From: Patiria pectinifera
Lineage: Eukaryota > Echinodermata > Asteroidea > Valvatida > Asterinidae
Direction of reading: 5' to 3'
DNA length: 64,000 bases
NCBI GenBank assembly: GCA_029964075.1
Contig: CM057140.1
Coordinates: 2,994,643-3,058,642 of the forward strand
Both the position numbers and the translations under genes were made by a program. Positions 1-12,272 of the stretch are shown here, piece after piece. Numbering within the stretch: position 1 is the first letter of the stretch; the number at the start of each line of letters is the position of its first letter. A model generated the notes under the pieces. It was not told where the DNA came from, did not search any database, and saw only the letters and a list, made by a program, of their open reading frames with translations.

Positions 1-201
1 GAGAGAAGACAGTGAGAAGAAATTACAATTTTAGAGGTGGGAGGAAAAGCCCAGAAGAATATTCTGGGGAAAACCCACGGAATCAGGCAGGGACTGAAAA
101 CCCAATCCACATATTGGCCCAAGCAGGATTCGAACCCAGGTCACAGCAGTGGAAGGCGGGGAAAGTACCGCTACAGCAACCCGACTCCCCCTTTATGACT
201 T
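1..201 (-). mobile_element. tRNA-derived SINE (copy 1)
   Basis: Read on the minus strand this has a tRNA-like head with a pol III B box (GGTTCGAATCC, near 126-136), followed by a body with the motif GGTTTTCC and a second cctcccac-type motif. A close copy lies at 59696-59896 in the same orientation. The left end may be cut by the window edge. No target duplication was found. Confidence 0.75.
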
Positions 202-240
202 ATACCTGAATTTGATGGTCCTTAACACGTATTAAACAAG

Positions 241-765
241 GCTCCGTATCGACTAATCTGTCAACAGCCATTTTCTGAGGTGGCACCAGGCTCGCATGAG
301 TCGCGCTCAGGTAGTACGCAGGCACTCTGGGCTCCTTCGACCAATTGCGTTATCAAAATGCGCGCGTGCCTTATCTTTAAGAATGCGTGCAGCATGCGCG
401 TGAGCGTGGTACCACCGCAGTAACAGCTTCTAAATCTGGACACCGGATTCCGCTTTAACATAAACTGTGCATGTATTTAACCAATTTTCCTCTGTATTGT
501 TTCTTTGCTGCTGCTTATATTACACACGGAATTACCAGACAAAGGTAGGTCAGTTGTATGTTGGCAGACCTTCCGTGCATTATTCCAAAACATGTGCATG
601 CCATTTGTCTTTTGAGACTTAGTTTGAGGCTAGAACAGTACAAACTGCTTTTGTGTCTAAGTATAGAGGATGTTTGGTTGAGTCTGAAATGAGGTAGCTA
701 AAGGCATTGACTGCATTCCTTTCTTTCCTTTGTTTAGCTTGTTTAGCTCATTTGTAGAATTGTAC
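241..765. other. No recognisable feature; probably intronic or intergenic
   Basis: No coding frame, RNA or repeat was recognised. 290-430 is GC-richer than its surroundings, with several GCGCG runs, and could be a decayed repeat. The stretch ends at the TTA target site of the next element. Confidence 0.4.
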
Positions 766-768
766 TTA

Positions 769-3700
769 GGGCAGCCTTCAAAACTGACTTCGCGAAGTGT
801 TCGCGAACTTCGCGAATATCCAAAGAGCTAGCCAGTTTGCGAACTTCGCGGAGCTACTCATCCATCCGTGGTCAAGTTAATGAGGTAGCGCGAAACTTGC
901 GCCTTTGTTATGTTAATGGTCGTACTGAATAATTCACAGCACTTGCCCGTCTTATTATCATAACGCGAAGTCAGCGAACATGCGTGCAGATGTATTTTCC
1001 AGAGATTGTTCGCAATCAGTGTCCAGAAGTAGCATGTGAAATGTCGATTTTTTTATTGCAGGAATTAGTCAAACAACCGAACGGATATTTGGACAACTTT
1101 CTGTTTTGGTATTATTTAGATGTTTCGGTATTATATAATGCAATCACTCAATTGTCAAAAATAAAGTTGAAGGAAACACCAATTGTCCAGAAACAAATTA
1201 ACGTAAAAACACGAAAGATCGTTTTAAAAGATCGTTTCAAAACGTTCTCTCCATTAAGTGTAATAATTATTTTAATACTTTTTACAATACTACCCGGGAA
1301 CCTAAATTACGGTATTATGCTTAACACGGTTCATTCAAGTAAATGAAACATTAAATGATTGAAATACATTGTACATGTAATTATTTTTATTACCTTCGGT
1401 TTGAAAATGAACCGAAACGAGTTTGGAAAGAAATGCGAATAAACTGAAGACAACTGTTGATCAACTCTCTATCGGGAAGTACAGAAACTGTCACTCATGA
1501 ATTTTTACGAAGCCCACACGTCACTAAAATATCCTTGGCAACATTGTTACTATAGATATGCCTTGCGCAAGACAACCTATATATGGGATGTGTGGGCGGG
1601 TCTTATTGTCTATCAATCAAATCAGTTTGGCGCGCACGTTTCCCAGCTCATCTCATTGGTGGTGAAATGTCGTCATGACGATAAACCTGTCTGTCTTGCG
1701 CAGCGCCGGTGACAATTTCAAGTTCCCACGCCCTTATATTTTGGCGAGTAGCCAAACTGACCAGAATCCTTTTGCACCACATGCGGGCGTCGTTTGGAGC
1801 TGCCGACGGCTGTTTACTGTACAGGTTGTATCAGGCTACGCGGAGTTCGCGAACCTCAGCTGTGCTGCCGTCGTGTTCTCCGTGTCAACATACATCGACC
1901 AACGTATAAAGGTTGCATGGGACCTGACTTCCAGCGCAACGTGTGCTCAGATTAATAATGCCCGTTCCTTTGGAACTACTGACTGCGTATATTGGGCGCC
2001 GATATCAAGGCATTCCGAAGGGACGGCTGGTCTGGCGCAGTGTGAAGGGGAAAAAACGGACAGTTGGCCATAAATTGTGACCATTTGGATTTTTTTTTTC
2101 CCGGAACAGAATTAAGATTTTTAAAACATGCTTAAAGTATACAAGTATAATGTAAACCTGGGGTCCGCTCATAAGTCCGACGCCTCATAGGTCCGACGCC
2201 TCATAAGTCCGACAAAATCGCATCCTCTAAACAAATAAAGGCCCATAAGTCCGACGCCTTATAGGTCCGACGCCTCATAAGTTCGACGCCTCATAGGTCT
2301 GACGCCTCATAGCTCCGACGCCTCGTAAGTCCGACAAATTAAACGCCTCGTTTTTCCGTTGTCGGACTTATGAGGCGTCGGACTTATGAGGCGTCGGATC
2401 TATGAGGCACAGGTTCGCGAAGTCCGCGGCGCCGTAGCTGTCAACGAAATCAACCGGCTCGACGCATCGTAACCATAGAGAAGCACACAAATACTAGTTG
2501 ATGTAGTTTGACACAAGACGTAAATAAAAGAACAAGTTCGTCCTTGCATTCCATGCTCTATGCTCCTTGGTGCAGTACCACACCATGGATGAATTTTCTG
2601 GGCTGCTTCCAGAGGTTGCTGATTTACTTCGTTTTACCCAGCGAATTGAACATGGTGCTAACTTGTTATCTACCAACACTAGCTGCGAAGCACAAATGTG
2701 CCAAAATGTTTGTGGGCGGCCGGACGCACTCAGACAATTTCGAGAAAAAAACACCCTCACGTTTCTCGTAGATGATGGATGGCGTTGAGAAAAACAGCTC
2801 ACTCGTGAAATTCACCACAGTAATAGTTTCGTGAAAGTAGCTGTTCAACTAAACTTACCCATATTCAGTACAGTATATTTATTGTGGAAAATATTCGCAG
2901 CTTTTTATTAGTTTATTTCGTTTACGCTGTCGGCCTGAATGACAATAATTCATGTACATGAACAGCCATGTAAATAACTCGGGACTTTCCCATTTTGAGC
3001 ACGCAATGCATGAGCACGCAATGCATGAGCACGCACCGTTAATAGTCAGCTCCAGGCTGAACAATGCACTGAGGTTATGGGAACATTGTGTGATAGGGCT
3101 CCCGCGAACATTGCAGAGTCCATCACCAAATGCAATGAAGCACCCGTATCCAGTGAGAAATGACACGAACGAGGTGCAGAATTTTGCCTTCCTTGGCCGA
3201 CTGAGTCTTCACATCGTAGATCAGATGAGTCTACATGTTGTTGGTGTACTAATCATCTTGCCTATATAGTACTGTAGCAGTAGCAGATCAACTCTGCAGC
3301 CGCCCATGATACGTGTAGTGCCTACATTCCCATTATTATTATGCCCAATTCACTTCGATGTGTATCAATTATCATACAATTTAAGGTAATCAGTGTATAT
3401 TACAATAATTATAGTTTTTGATTCTCGTTCATAAATCAAAACCCTGCCGCCCAGCTCATATTCAACATAATATCTTGGTGAACTTTGAGTTCGATGATGC
3501 AATAATAAAGTAACTTACTAATTTCATATTTATTTACTCATTGAACTTCAGTGTAAAAGAGCAATCATATTAGAAATGTATAGATCCTAATGGCGATCTT
3601 TGACGAGAAGAAAGTTGTAATAGGATTTGTGTATAAGTTTTATTTTCAAATTCTTTAGATAGACTGGCATTTAAATTAACAATTCTGAGATATTAAAAAA

Positions 3701-5470
3701 AAAAGATAATAATAATGTACAAGCATGCCAAATCCACACCCCCCCCCTCAAAATTGCTTTATTTCAGACTTATGAGTTCACCCGAACACAATAAAGAAAA
3801 CAAAAAGGCTTCAGAATTCCATGGGAGTAAAAATGCAATCATACATGATATAGAACAACATAAACGTTCAGTACATAACTACATGTAAATGCACATGTAC
3901 TGTACATGTATGTACATGTACACGTTGTACTGTACAATCGCGCTTGAAGTCAGCTCCCATGCGACCTTTTACATGTTGGCCCATCCATTGATACAGGGAT
4001 CACGACGGCAGCACAGCCAGCTAGCTAGCTGAGCATGAGGTTCGCGAACTCCGCGTTACGTTTCAGCCCAACAGCCTGCACATTAAACAGCCGTCGGCAA
4101 CTCCACACGATGCCTGGCGCGAAACTGGTCTGGCTGGTTTGGCTCCTTGCCCAAATAAGGCGTGGGAACTTGTGTAGCACAAGACAGACAGGTAGATCGT
4201 CATGACGACGGCGTGTCACCACCAATGCGACGAGCTGTGAAAACGTTCCCGCCAAACTGGAGTTCACTGATAGGCAATAAGACTCGCCCAAACATCCCAT
4301 ATATAGGTTGACTAGTGCAAGGCATTTCCATAGTAACATTATTGTCAAGGATATCTAGTGACGTGTGTCGGCTTCGTAAATATTCATAACACAGTTTCTA
4401 AACTGCATGGTCAAAGTTGATTAAACCGTCCTCTTCAGTGTCTTACTATAATAATTTCTTTCCAATTCTGTAACGAAATGTTCATATACATGTATGTTTT
4501 GAAGAAACGGGAAATGATTTATTCTATCCTAATTGGACGCTTTTTATTATTCCTCTAAAATTACGGTTGATTTTTGAATTGTTTTTACGGTCATTAAGCA
4601 TAAAGATTACTGATTGTTCGGCTAAAATATTTGCGTTTGGGTGCATTACCTCCTTCAAAAGAAAATTTGTTATTTATTGCTATGGCATTTCAAAAAAGAC
4701 GGAAGTATTTATTTTCAGGGTGAAACTCTGAGCATGGCCGGGGAGATCCGCAGCAACTTGAAGTTGTTTTATTGATAACGTATTAGGCCTGATATACTCC
4801 TCTTCAATTCTACCTTGGAGGAAAAATAGAAAGGGCTACATGCAGACAACATCTCCAGTAAATAAGTTCTACAAAATGCGGAAATCGGAAGCCATGGATA
4901 GTACACTTTTCCGTATCACGACAATCGGTGCTTAATTATATAAAAAAGTGCAGTTCATATACAAATAATATAGATCGTATTTTGAGGCGAAACGCTTTCT
5001 GAAAATACATTTTTGCAGTCTTTGTGCTTGATGAATACCGCAGGTGTGAAGTTAAAATATTACCCAAGAGCCAAGAAACTTGCGGCAAGGAATTTTCATT
5101 CCGATTTCAGGAAGTTGATTTCAAGTTGTCAACATTATCAAACGATGTGACGGAAATTTGCCACTTATCAAAAAATATTCGGGAACACAGCGCCTTGCTA
5201 GCTCCTGGTTTAACAAATACCGCCGACGCAACTAAGCCTGAATATTACCGGAGCACTGACCGGTAGCTTACGCGAACTCCGCGTACGCCAGTTTCGCGCA
5301 CTTCGCGAACTCAGCAGCTGTAGCATATTAGCATAGTTTTAGCATAACAAAGGCGCATTGTCATGCGATGCAAATGAACCTGCACAGCTCGAAGTTTACT
5401 CCTAACTTGGAATCAAAATTACTTCGCGAACTTCGCTGACTTCGCGAACGCTCAGTTTTGAAGCCTGCCC
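769..5470. mobile_element. Large foldback DNA transposon, PIF/Harbinger-like, TTA target duplication
   Basis: The left terminus GGGCAGCCTTCAAAACTGA (769-787) matches the inverted right terminus ending at 5470 with one mismatch in 19. TTA flanks both sides (766-768 and 5471-5473). The arms are long, interrupted inverted repeats: about 1380-1970 pairs with about 3910-4500, and gcgcctttgttatg near 900 pairs with 5325-5350. TTCGCGAA and TTCGCG motifs cluster near both ends (787-860, 5270-5455) and recur in the arms (1840, 2412, 4041), as subterminal transposase-binding repeats often do. A 3-bp TTA duplication with GGG termini is typical of PIF/Harbinger. Frames at 984-1346, 2567-2788 and 5024-5266 resemble no transposase I recognise, so it looks non-autonomous. 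Confidence 0.75.
2163..2408. repeat. 16-bp minisatellite with an inverted tail
   Basis: About ten units of GTCCGACGCCTCATAR run in plus orientation, broken by short spacers. About three units then run in the opposite orientation from 2360 to 2408, so the whole can fold into a hairpin. It sits in the core of the foldback element, next to a TTCGCGAA motif. Confidence 0.85.
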
Positions 5471-5541
5471 TTATAGAGACTTGGTAATGTAGTGGTGGTG
5501 GTAGAAGTGTTTTTAATAACATCCATTGACAGAAAATTATA

Positions 5542-6023
5542 CAGGGTGAGTAAAAAAAAACGAAACCCAAATGTCAGAACCATTGTTCTACTAAAGTTCT
5601 GCATGCAGCACTTTCAAAATCTAGGATATGAAAGCCCAATTCATAAGCTTTCTTTTAGTACAAGAATCATTCAAATCACTCATGTACTTTTCAAGTTATG
5701 GAGTTTTAAACATAACCGCCGTTTTAAGGTTCTGTCCACGGATCACAAAAAGTTCAGTGTTCTTTCAGCAAAATGAAAACGAATCACATAAGGATGTGTG
5801 TGAGTTGTTTTCATTTTGCTGAAAGAAAGCACAACTTTAAAACGGTGGTTATGTTTAAAACTCTGTAACTTGAAAAGTACATGAGTTATTTAAATAATTC
5901 TTGTACTAAAAGAAAGCTTATGAATTGGGCTTTCATATCCTAGATTTTGAAAGTGCTACATGCAGAACTTCACCAAAACAATGGTCCCGACATTTGGGTT
6001 TCGTTTTTTTTTTACTCACCCTG
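5542..6023. mobile_element. Mariner-type palindromic MITE, TA target duplication
   Basis: Both halves pair along almost the full length. The termini are CAGGGTGAGTAAAAAAAAACG and its inverse, flanked by TA (5540-5541 and 6024-6025). CAGGGTG ends with a TA duplication are typical of Tc1/mariner MITEs. A single half-length relative lies at 57131-57405. The element ends 74 bases before the RS exon of the SCAF gene, inside the intron. Confidence 0.85.
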
Positions 6024-6097
6024 TAGTTACGAATGTTGACTTGTTCTGAAAAACTCGCAGATTTATTTCCTAAAACTCATATCAATATTTGTTACAG

Positions 6098-9000
6098 ATC
6101 CCGATCTCGGTCCCCTAAGAGAAGGCGATCGCGGTCCCACTCCCGGTCTCGCTCGGGCTCCCGTTCCCGGTCCCGTTCCAAGCGGAAGAAGAGGTCACGC
6201 TCTCGCAGCCGCTCCCGTCGCTCCAAGCGGTCGAGGTCCCGGGACAAGCACGAGAGGCGAAGGGATCGGGACGAGGAGGAACGCCGGAAGGACAAAGAGA
6301 AGCGAGAGAAGGAGAGGGAGAGGGAGAAGAAGGGTCTTCCACCGCTCAAGGAGAAGCATCTCAGTGGTAGGATATTCCTGAGTATAATATATCAGTGGTA
6401 GGATAACATCTGGTAGTATAACATCTGGTTGGAAGGAGATATTTGTGTAACACATCTTAGTGGTAGGAGATTCCTGAGTATTGGATGTCAGTGGTAGGAG
6501 ATTCCCAAGTTTAATGTCTCACTGGTAGGAGATATTGTGTAAAATATCGGTGGTAAGAGATTCCCAAGTATTGAATCTCAGTGTTTGGCGATTCCTGAGT
6601 ATAACATCTCACAGGGGTGTGAAATCTCAGCTTTAAAGCTGATTTCAGCTTTTTTTGTTTTGGATTTCAGCTTTTTTCCCTCACTTGCTGTGTACAAAAG
6701 TATAGGAGATTTCCAAAGTTCAGCTTTTTTTTACCACCTTTTTCAGCTGTTTTCAGCTATTTTTATCGGTGGTCTCTCACACCCCTGATCTCAGTGGTAG
6801 GAGATTCCCAAGTTTAACGTCTCACAGATAGGAGATTCCTGAGTATAACATCTCAGTGGTGGGAGATTCCCAAGTTTAACGTCTCACAGATAGGAGATTC
6901 CTGAGTATAACATCTCAGTGGTAGAAGATTCCTGAGTGTTTAGTCTCAGTGGTAGGAGATTTCTGAGTACTTGGGATACTTTGGAATTCCAAAATGAATT
7001 TCAGACAAGAAATAGCAAACATGACTTTTGACTTGGCCTCAATCACTTTGTACTGACTTGGATGATGAATAACACTCAGACTTTTAGGTAGTTATCTTTT
7101 TTACTTGCAGTGTAGAACTTTTTGTATGTGAAATTGGCACTTACAGATGTATTTTTCTACCCCGTTATTCCTTTCTTTGCAGTCTGTACCAAGACACTCT
7201 GGGTTGGCCGATTGCCCAAGCTTGGAGCCGAGAGTGAACTGAAAAATTATCTCGAGGATTTTGGACCCATTGCAAAAGTTGACGTAAGCATTTTAAAGTG
7301 TATTTCCGTTGAGCATTTCAACAAAAACGTGTATGTGTTAAACATAATATTCAGCGCTCTTAAAAAAATGCAGCCGTTCAGCTCCAAACTTACCTTATTT
7401 GAAAATTGGATTGAACTTTTAATGTGAATTGCAATTAGTGATACCTTACAATTTATGTGGAATCCTTCATTATCTATTTCAACAGTTGGTACCCCCAAGA
7501 GGATGTGCCTACGTCTGCATGGAGAACAGACTGGATGCTTACAAGGCACTGGAGAGGCTGCGGAGAGGCAAGATGTTTGGAAACTCAGCCAAGGTACATA
7601 TAGCATTGATAACGAGCCAGTTCGCTATCTGTATGACTTAGTCCAGGTCAGAGGTTGTTGGGAATAAGATCACTAACGCGATGTTCAGCAAACACCTATT
7701 CCGCTCGTAATTAATGCGGGGGCGTTGTGTGAGCATCTCCTTGTGTGTTCAGTCACTTTTGATGAGCGTTCAATTATCCTGAATGACCTGTGACCCAGAT
7801 CATAGTGCACATGCGCAGTTGAAATACCAAACTGGCTTTTTATTAACCATTTTGGTGATGATAATGGAGAATGTGTTGAACATTGCGTCAATAAAATGAT
7901 CTATGATGCCCTATTAAGTGTGCATGTGGGCTACAAGATACGCGCCTTTCTGATTCTGCTGCAGCATTATTCTGACATCATTTCCTTGCCTTCCAGATTG
8001 CCTGGGCTCCAGGTAGGGGTGTGAAGGAGTACAAGCAGTACAATGACTTTTGGGAGGTAGAGAAGGGGGTGACCTACATTCCCTGGGACCACCTGCCCTC
8101 GGAGGTGGACCTTAACGAGCTGGCAGAGGGAGCAGCCATTGACGAGGCCACACTTCCTCCTGGCATGAAGCTAGGTGAGTCCAAAAGATGACTGTCGCCT
8201 GATGTGTTTTATTCTTTGTGCGAGAACTGTGCCTTGTTTGTTGTAAATAAGCTTGTTCATTAGTGGTACAAGTACTGATGTTTTTTTAATATGTTTGTAC
8301 TTGCAGAGTTGCCAGTTGAAGAAATTGAAGAGGAAACCCCAGCTCCTGGGATAACTCATCCCACTCAGATGGTTGCGACTGCCATGGGAGGCCAACCTGT
8401 GGCCCCTGGGATCATGATGCAAGGCCTGGGTCTAGTCAGGCCCAACATGGCCCAGGCCATACCCACAGTCGACCTCACAGTGCCAAACACCCTTCAGCCC
8501 ATGTCAATCAGACCCAGATTACCTGGCCCTGTTCCACCCACCACTAGCCAACCTCAGGCCACAGTGCCAAGCACCACTCACGAGATGGTCCGCATGCCTG
8601 TGTTCCAATCCGGCGTGTTCCCTCCCTTTGTTGGATACACTCCACAGATGCCACCGCCAGGGTTCCGCTTCGCTCCAGGTTTCCAAGCTCCACCCACAAC
8701 AGCTAGCATTCCAGTTAGTACGGTTCCATCAGGCGTACCTCCGCCTTCACTCTTCCCAAGGGGAGTGCCCCCTCCTACCAGCCAGCCAGGCCTGCCAGCA
8801 ACCACTGCTATGAAAATAGCTACCACCGTGGAATCAAGTAAGCCACACACAAGTGATGACAAGCTGGACTTCAGAATCCCAGGACTTGGTGGAGATCCAG
8901 TGTCTGGTAGAACACAGGAGAGCCATTTGCAGCTGCAAGGAGTGCCAGTGATGGGGGTACCACGTCCAGGCTTCCCCTTCTCTATGGCTTCCCTACAGCG

Positions 9001-11332
9001 CAGCATGCAGCAACAAGGAGGCACTCCAACCAGCCTGATGGGAGTTCATCCAGGCCAGCCGGGAACCCTGCCACCAGCATTCACCCAAGACCTCAGGTTA
9101 GGATTGCGGCCGCCCATGATGAGACCACCTGGGCCTGTCACCATCTCACAACTGGAAGGAAGTAACTCGGATGTAACCAAACAGGCTAAGAATGATGAGG
9201 GCCGACCACCGACCTCTGGAGCAAATGAAAAGGGTGATGTGGGTCCCCCTCAGGGTGTCTTTGCAGTGCCAAAGCCACCAGCCTCAATTCTTGGTAAATT
9301 CAAGGATCACATGGCACAAAGGGTCCCCTCTCCTGGCATGCCCGGAAGGAAGGATATTGATATGAGGGAAGATAAGGTCCCCCCGACTGGCACCAATCAC
9401 TTGGAAGGTGGCCCAGCCACTGGCAACACTGACCAAGACAAGATGGGTCTACGTCCTCCGATGTCTCAGGAGCATATTCTCACTGATGCTAATCGATTTC
9501 CTCCTGGTGTTCGTTTGATGAGACCGCTCATTGGCATCCAAGGGCAGCCGTTGATTCAAAGAGCCGTTGCACCAGGATTTAGGATGAGACTTCCTGGACC
9601 TGGACAGCAGTTTGCAATGCAGGGACAGATGATCCACATCCCAAATCAAGGGATGCAGCCCGGGGGACCCCAACTCCAGATGATGGGCATGAGACAGCTT
9701 CATCCAGGGATGATGGGTGGATCTGTTAGAGGAATGATCCCTCCTCAGGGGATAGCAAGCTCTGGAGGAATGCACAGGCCAGGAGGTATGGCACCCCCAG
9801 GTGGAATGCCTCAACCAGGTGGGATGCCGCCACCTGGAGGAATGCTCCCACAAGGCAGTATGCAACCTCCTCAAGGGGGAATACCTCCTCGTGGAGCTAT
9901 GCCACCGCCCTCTGGAGTACCTCCAAACAGCAGACCACAAGCCAGAGGTAATCAGGCGGGACAACAGGAGGCAGAAACCCGTGAGCCATTCCAGCCAGGC
10001 ATGAGAGGCGGACCACCTCAGATTGAAGGAGGGAGGGTTGACAGCGAGCGCAACCAGGATGGAGCACCAGAACGAAGTGGAGCTGGACGTAGCCGATGGG
10101 GACCTCCTGTGCCTCCTGCTGGGGAGAGAGAACGTATGCTACCTGACCGGGGTAGACCTGCCCCGGAACCCTTGATGGGTAAAGGAGACAAGGATTTCAG
10201 TGAGAGGGACATTGACATGCGAGAGAGGAAGTGGCTTGAAAGGGGCTGGCATGACCGGGATGATCGGGAGAGAGTTGGGATTGGGATGCGTGACCAGGAT
10301 TGGCGATTACCACCTGGAGGCCCAAGAGGACCTGATTGGAACCGAGACCGAGATGACCGTGGCTTTGTGAGACCAGATGATAGAGACATACGCCGGCCAG
10401 ATTTTGGCCGCGAGTGGAAACGACCAGGAGATAGAGACATGGATAGGGAACCATTCCGACCTGATGTGGACCGTGGTCGGGAGCCAGAAAGGAACCGGGA
10501 ACAGGACAGGGGTGGCTTCCGGGACCGCGACCGGGACTTTATGCGAGGACGGGACAGAGATCGAGACAGAGATCGTGACAGAGAGGTCATGCGGAGCCGT
10601 GACAGAGACCGCGATCGTGATAGGAGAGATCGCGACCGGGACCGAGATCGCAGGGAACACTATGACGATAAGCCACGTGAAGGCACCAGAGATCAGCCCG
10701 CTGATGACCAAAAAGTACCCCCTGAGCCCAGTCCTCAACAATCCCAGAAGCCATTGTTGAGTCCTGCACCTGTTGGCCAGCCTCCAAGTGGAATTCTTAA
10801 ACAACCCTCTGAAGCGGCTAAGCCAGAAGCAGTTGCTAAGGATCAAACTCCTGAAGCCAGCAGCTCTACACTCCCGAATCCTTCACAGGCTGTACCTCCC
10901 AAGTCCCCTCTAATCCAAGGTCTACCACCAGCTGCTGATAAAGAGCCTGTGATTGCTGCTGCTGCACCTGAACCGCACAAGCTCAATCCCCTTGCGGAAG
11001 CTTTTGTGCCCAGTGGAGCTGAAGAACCTCCAAGGGCAAAAACCCCTCAGGGACTCTATGCAGATGTCCCGGACCCAGTGCAACCTCAAACTCAGCCACC
11101 TCAACAGGCTCTTGAATCAGGGCCAGAGAACAATGGCCCTTTACCCAACATCCCTCCAATTGAAAATGAGAGAAGGAACTCAGATAATGACCAGGTGAAT
11201 TCAGCCCCACCTTTGGGCAATTCGTTGAGCGACAGCAAAGCCAAAGAAAATCCCCCCACAGAGAGTGCGAGTGAAGTCGCAGTGGGAGGGGAAGGGAATG
11301 CAGTCAGTGCCGAGGAGACTGAAAATACGTGA
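6098..11332 (+). CDS. SCAF4: SCAF4/SCAF8-like CTD-associated RNA-binding protein (5' part missing)
   Basis: Exons: 6098-6366, 7183-7283, 7486-7593, 7997-8174 and 8307-11332 (stop TGA), all GT-AG with consistent phases. They encode about 1226 residues. The first exon is an RS stretch followed by a charged K/E/R helix ending GLPPLKEK. An RRM follows, with RNP2 LWVGRL and RNP1 RGCAYVCM, then the family's conserved extension (EYKQYNDFWEVEKGVTYIPW). The large last exon is Pro/Met/Gly-rich, with GGMxPP repeats near 9760-9930, and has an RD-repeat tract (10200-10660). Known members bind phosphorylated RNA polymerase II CTD through an N-terminal CID and prevent early polyadenylation. That CID is not in the window or was not recognised, so the gene is 5'-partial. 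Human SCAF4 is 1147 aa and SCAF8 1271 aa. One SCAF4/8 gene is expected in invertebrates; the symbol follows the SOD1 linkage. Confidence 0.92.
6357..6976 (+). repeat. Intronic minisatellite built from the exon/5' splice-site junction
   Basis: About 31-bp units of the form CTCAGTGGTAGGAGATTCCT plus a gagtataacat tail. The first unit straddles the exon end, where CTCAGTG is exon and GTAGGA is the donor. About ten degenerate units follow, and a two-unit higher order (about 63 bp) is repeated near 6790-6915. A hAT-like element interrupts the array at 6612-6787. Confidence 0.8.
6612..6787. mobile_element. Short hAT-like MITE, 6-bp target duplication (copy 1)
   Basis: The termini are CAGGGGTGTGA at the left and the inverse TCACACCCCTG at the right, flanked by ATCTCA (6606-6611 and 6788-6793). 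The interior has TTTAAAGCTG and repeated TTCAGCTTTTTT motifs. An inverted-orientation copy is at 60082-60281. hAT families with 6-bp duplications are known; the superfamily call is inferred. Confidence 0.75.
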
Positions 11333-11981
11333 AGCTCTGATGCTGAAGGAGATGGCTGAACAAAACTTTGGGATTTTTGGTCTGGAATCGGTTCTAAAGA
11401 AACCCGGACTCGTGCTCTGCAAGAAATGGGTCTCCTTCTACTTAATCTTATTCAAATTGGCCAATAAGTTGTCACATGGACTTGCAATTGTTCATTGATT
11501 TCCTTTCACTCACGGCATACTTCAAGACCTGCGAATGCTAACTGCTAGTTCACAGATGTTAAGCTGCTCTCTTCGAGACTTAACTTTGTTACCTTCAATT
11601 CTGAATGAGTAGCTGAGTAGCAGAGAGTGTTTGCTTGAAGTATGTCTCGACACGTCTTTGTGTTTCTTTATGATGAACTTAACAGCTGAGTTGATGAAAT
11701 ATTATTTTCACAATTTGTGCGTCTCGAACGTGTCTGCCTTTACTGAAGTGGGCAAAAAGAATTCCAACTTGTTAATTTAACTGGTAGCAGCTTCTGGAAA
11801 GTTTTCATACTTCCTTACAAAAAAACACAAAATCAACTTCAGAATGTGCCTAAATCACTCCTGTTCTTCCTCAAAAAAGAAAAGTTATGCAAATATGAAA
11901 GATTGTTTTCTTTGTTTGGGTAGGGGTGATGTCTCTTGTGCTAGAGACAAAACATTTTCCGTTGGAGTTCTTGATGTCGCT

Positions 11982-12272
11982 TCAGCATTTGTAAATGTGC
12001 AATGTTGTGTTGCAATGGCGAAGATAATAACCATACACCATGCACCAGATGACACCTACAATCCCGGCCAAAATGGTTGGGACACTTCCTGAGCCTGCCA
12101 CGGTCACCCACTCGCCCGCTTCCCAAGTCAATGTTGTTCTCTCCAGCTGATGGAGCACACACCGTGCAACATTGAACGGGGGCCGGGGGGTTGGGGCCCA
12201 GCCAGATTGGGCCAGGATTGTCGATTGATTGATCTGTTTGGTGAAGGCTTTCAGGATTTCAGGGTCTGGGAC
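11982..12272 (-). other. Coding-like open block with one membrane helix, antisense to the SCAF 3' UTR
   Basis: A minus-strand frame is open for 96 codons from a possible acceptor (tctag, G at 12272) to TGA at 11982-11984. It contains a clear hydrophobic helix, PTILAGIVGVIWCMVYGYY, then LRHC and a short tail. The block is GC-richer than the UTR around it. The upstream half also reads sensibly in another frame (with CCTVCAPSAGENN), so a frameshifted pseudogene or terminal exon is possible. The family was not recognised. Confidence 0.25.

Noticed and set aside
5024-5266. 80-aa frame inside the foldback element as a transposase piece
   Set aside because: Follows a tttgcag acceptor-like site and reads plausibly, but no DDE, helix-turn-helix or zinc-finger motif could be seen.
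10018-10590. 190-aa minus-strand SR-like frame
   Set aside because: It is the complement of the RD-repeat coding tract of the SCAF gene; simple codon repeats read open on both strands.
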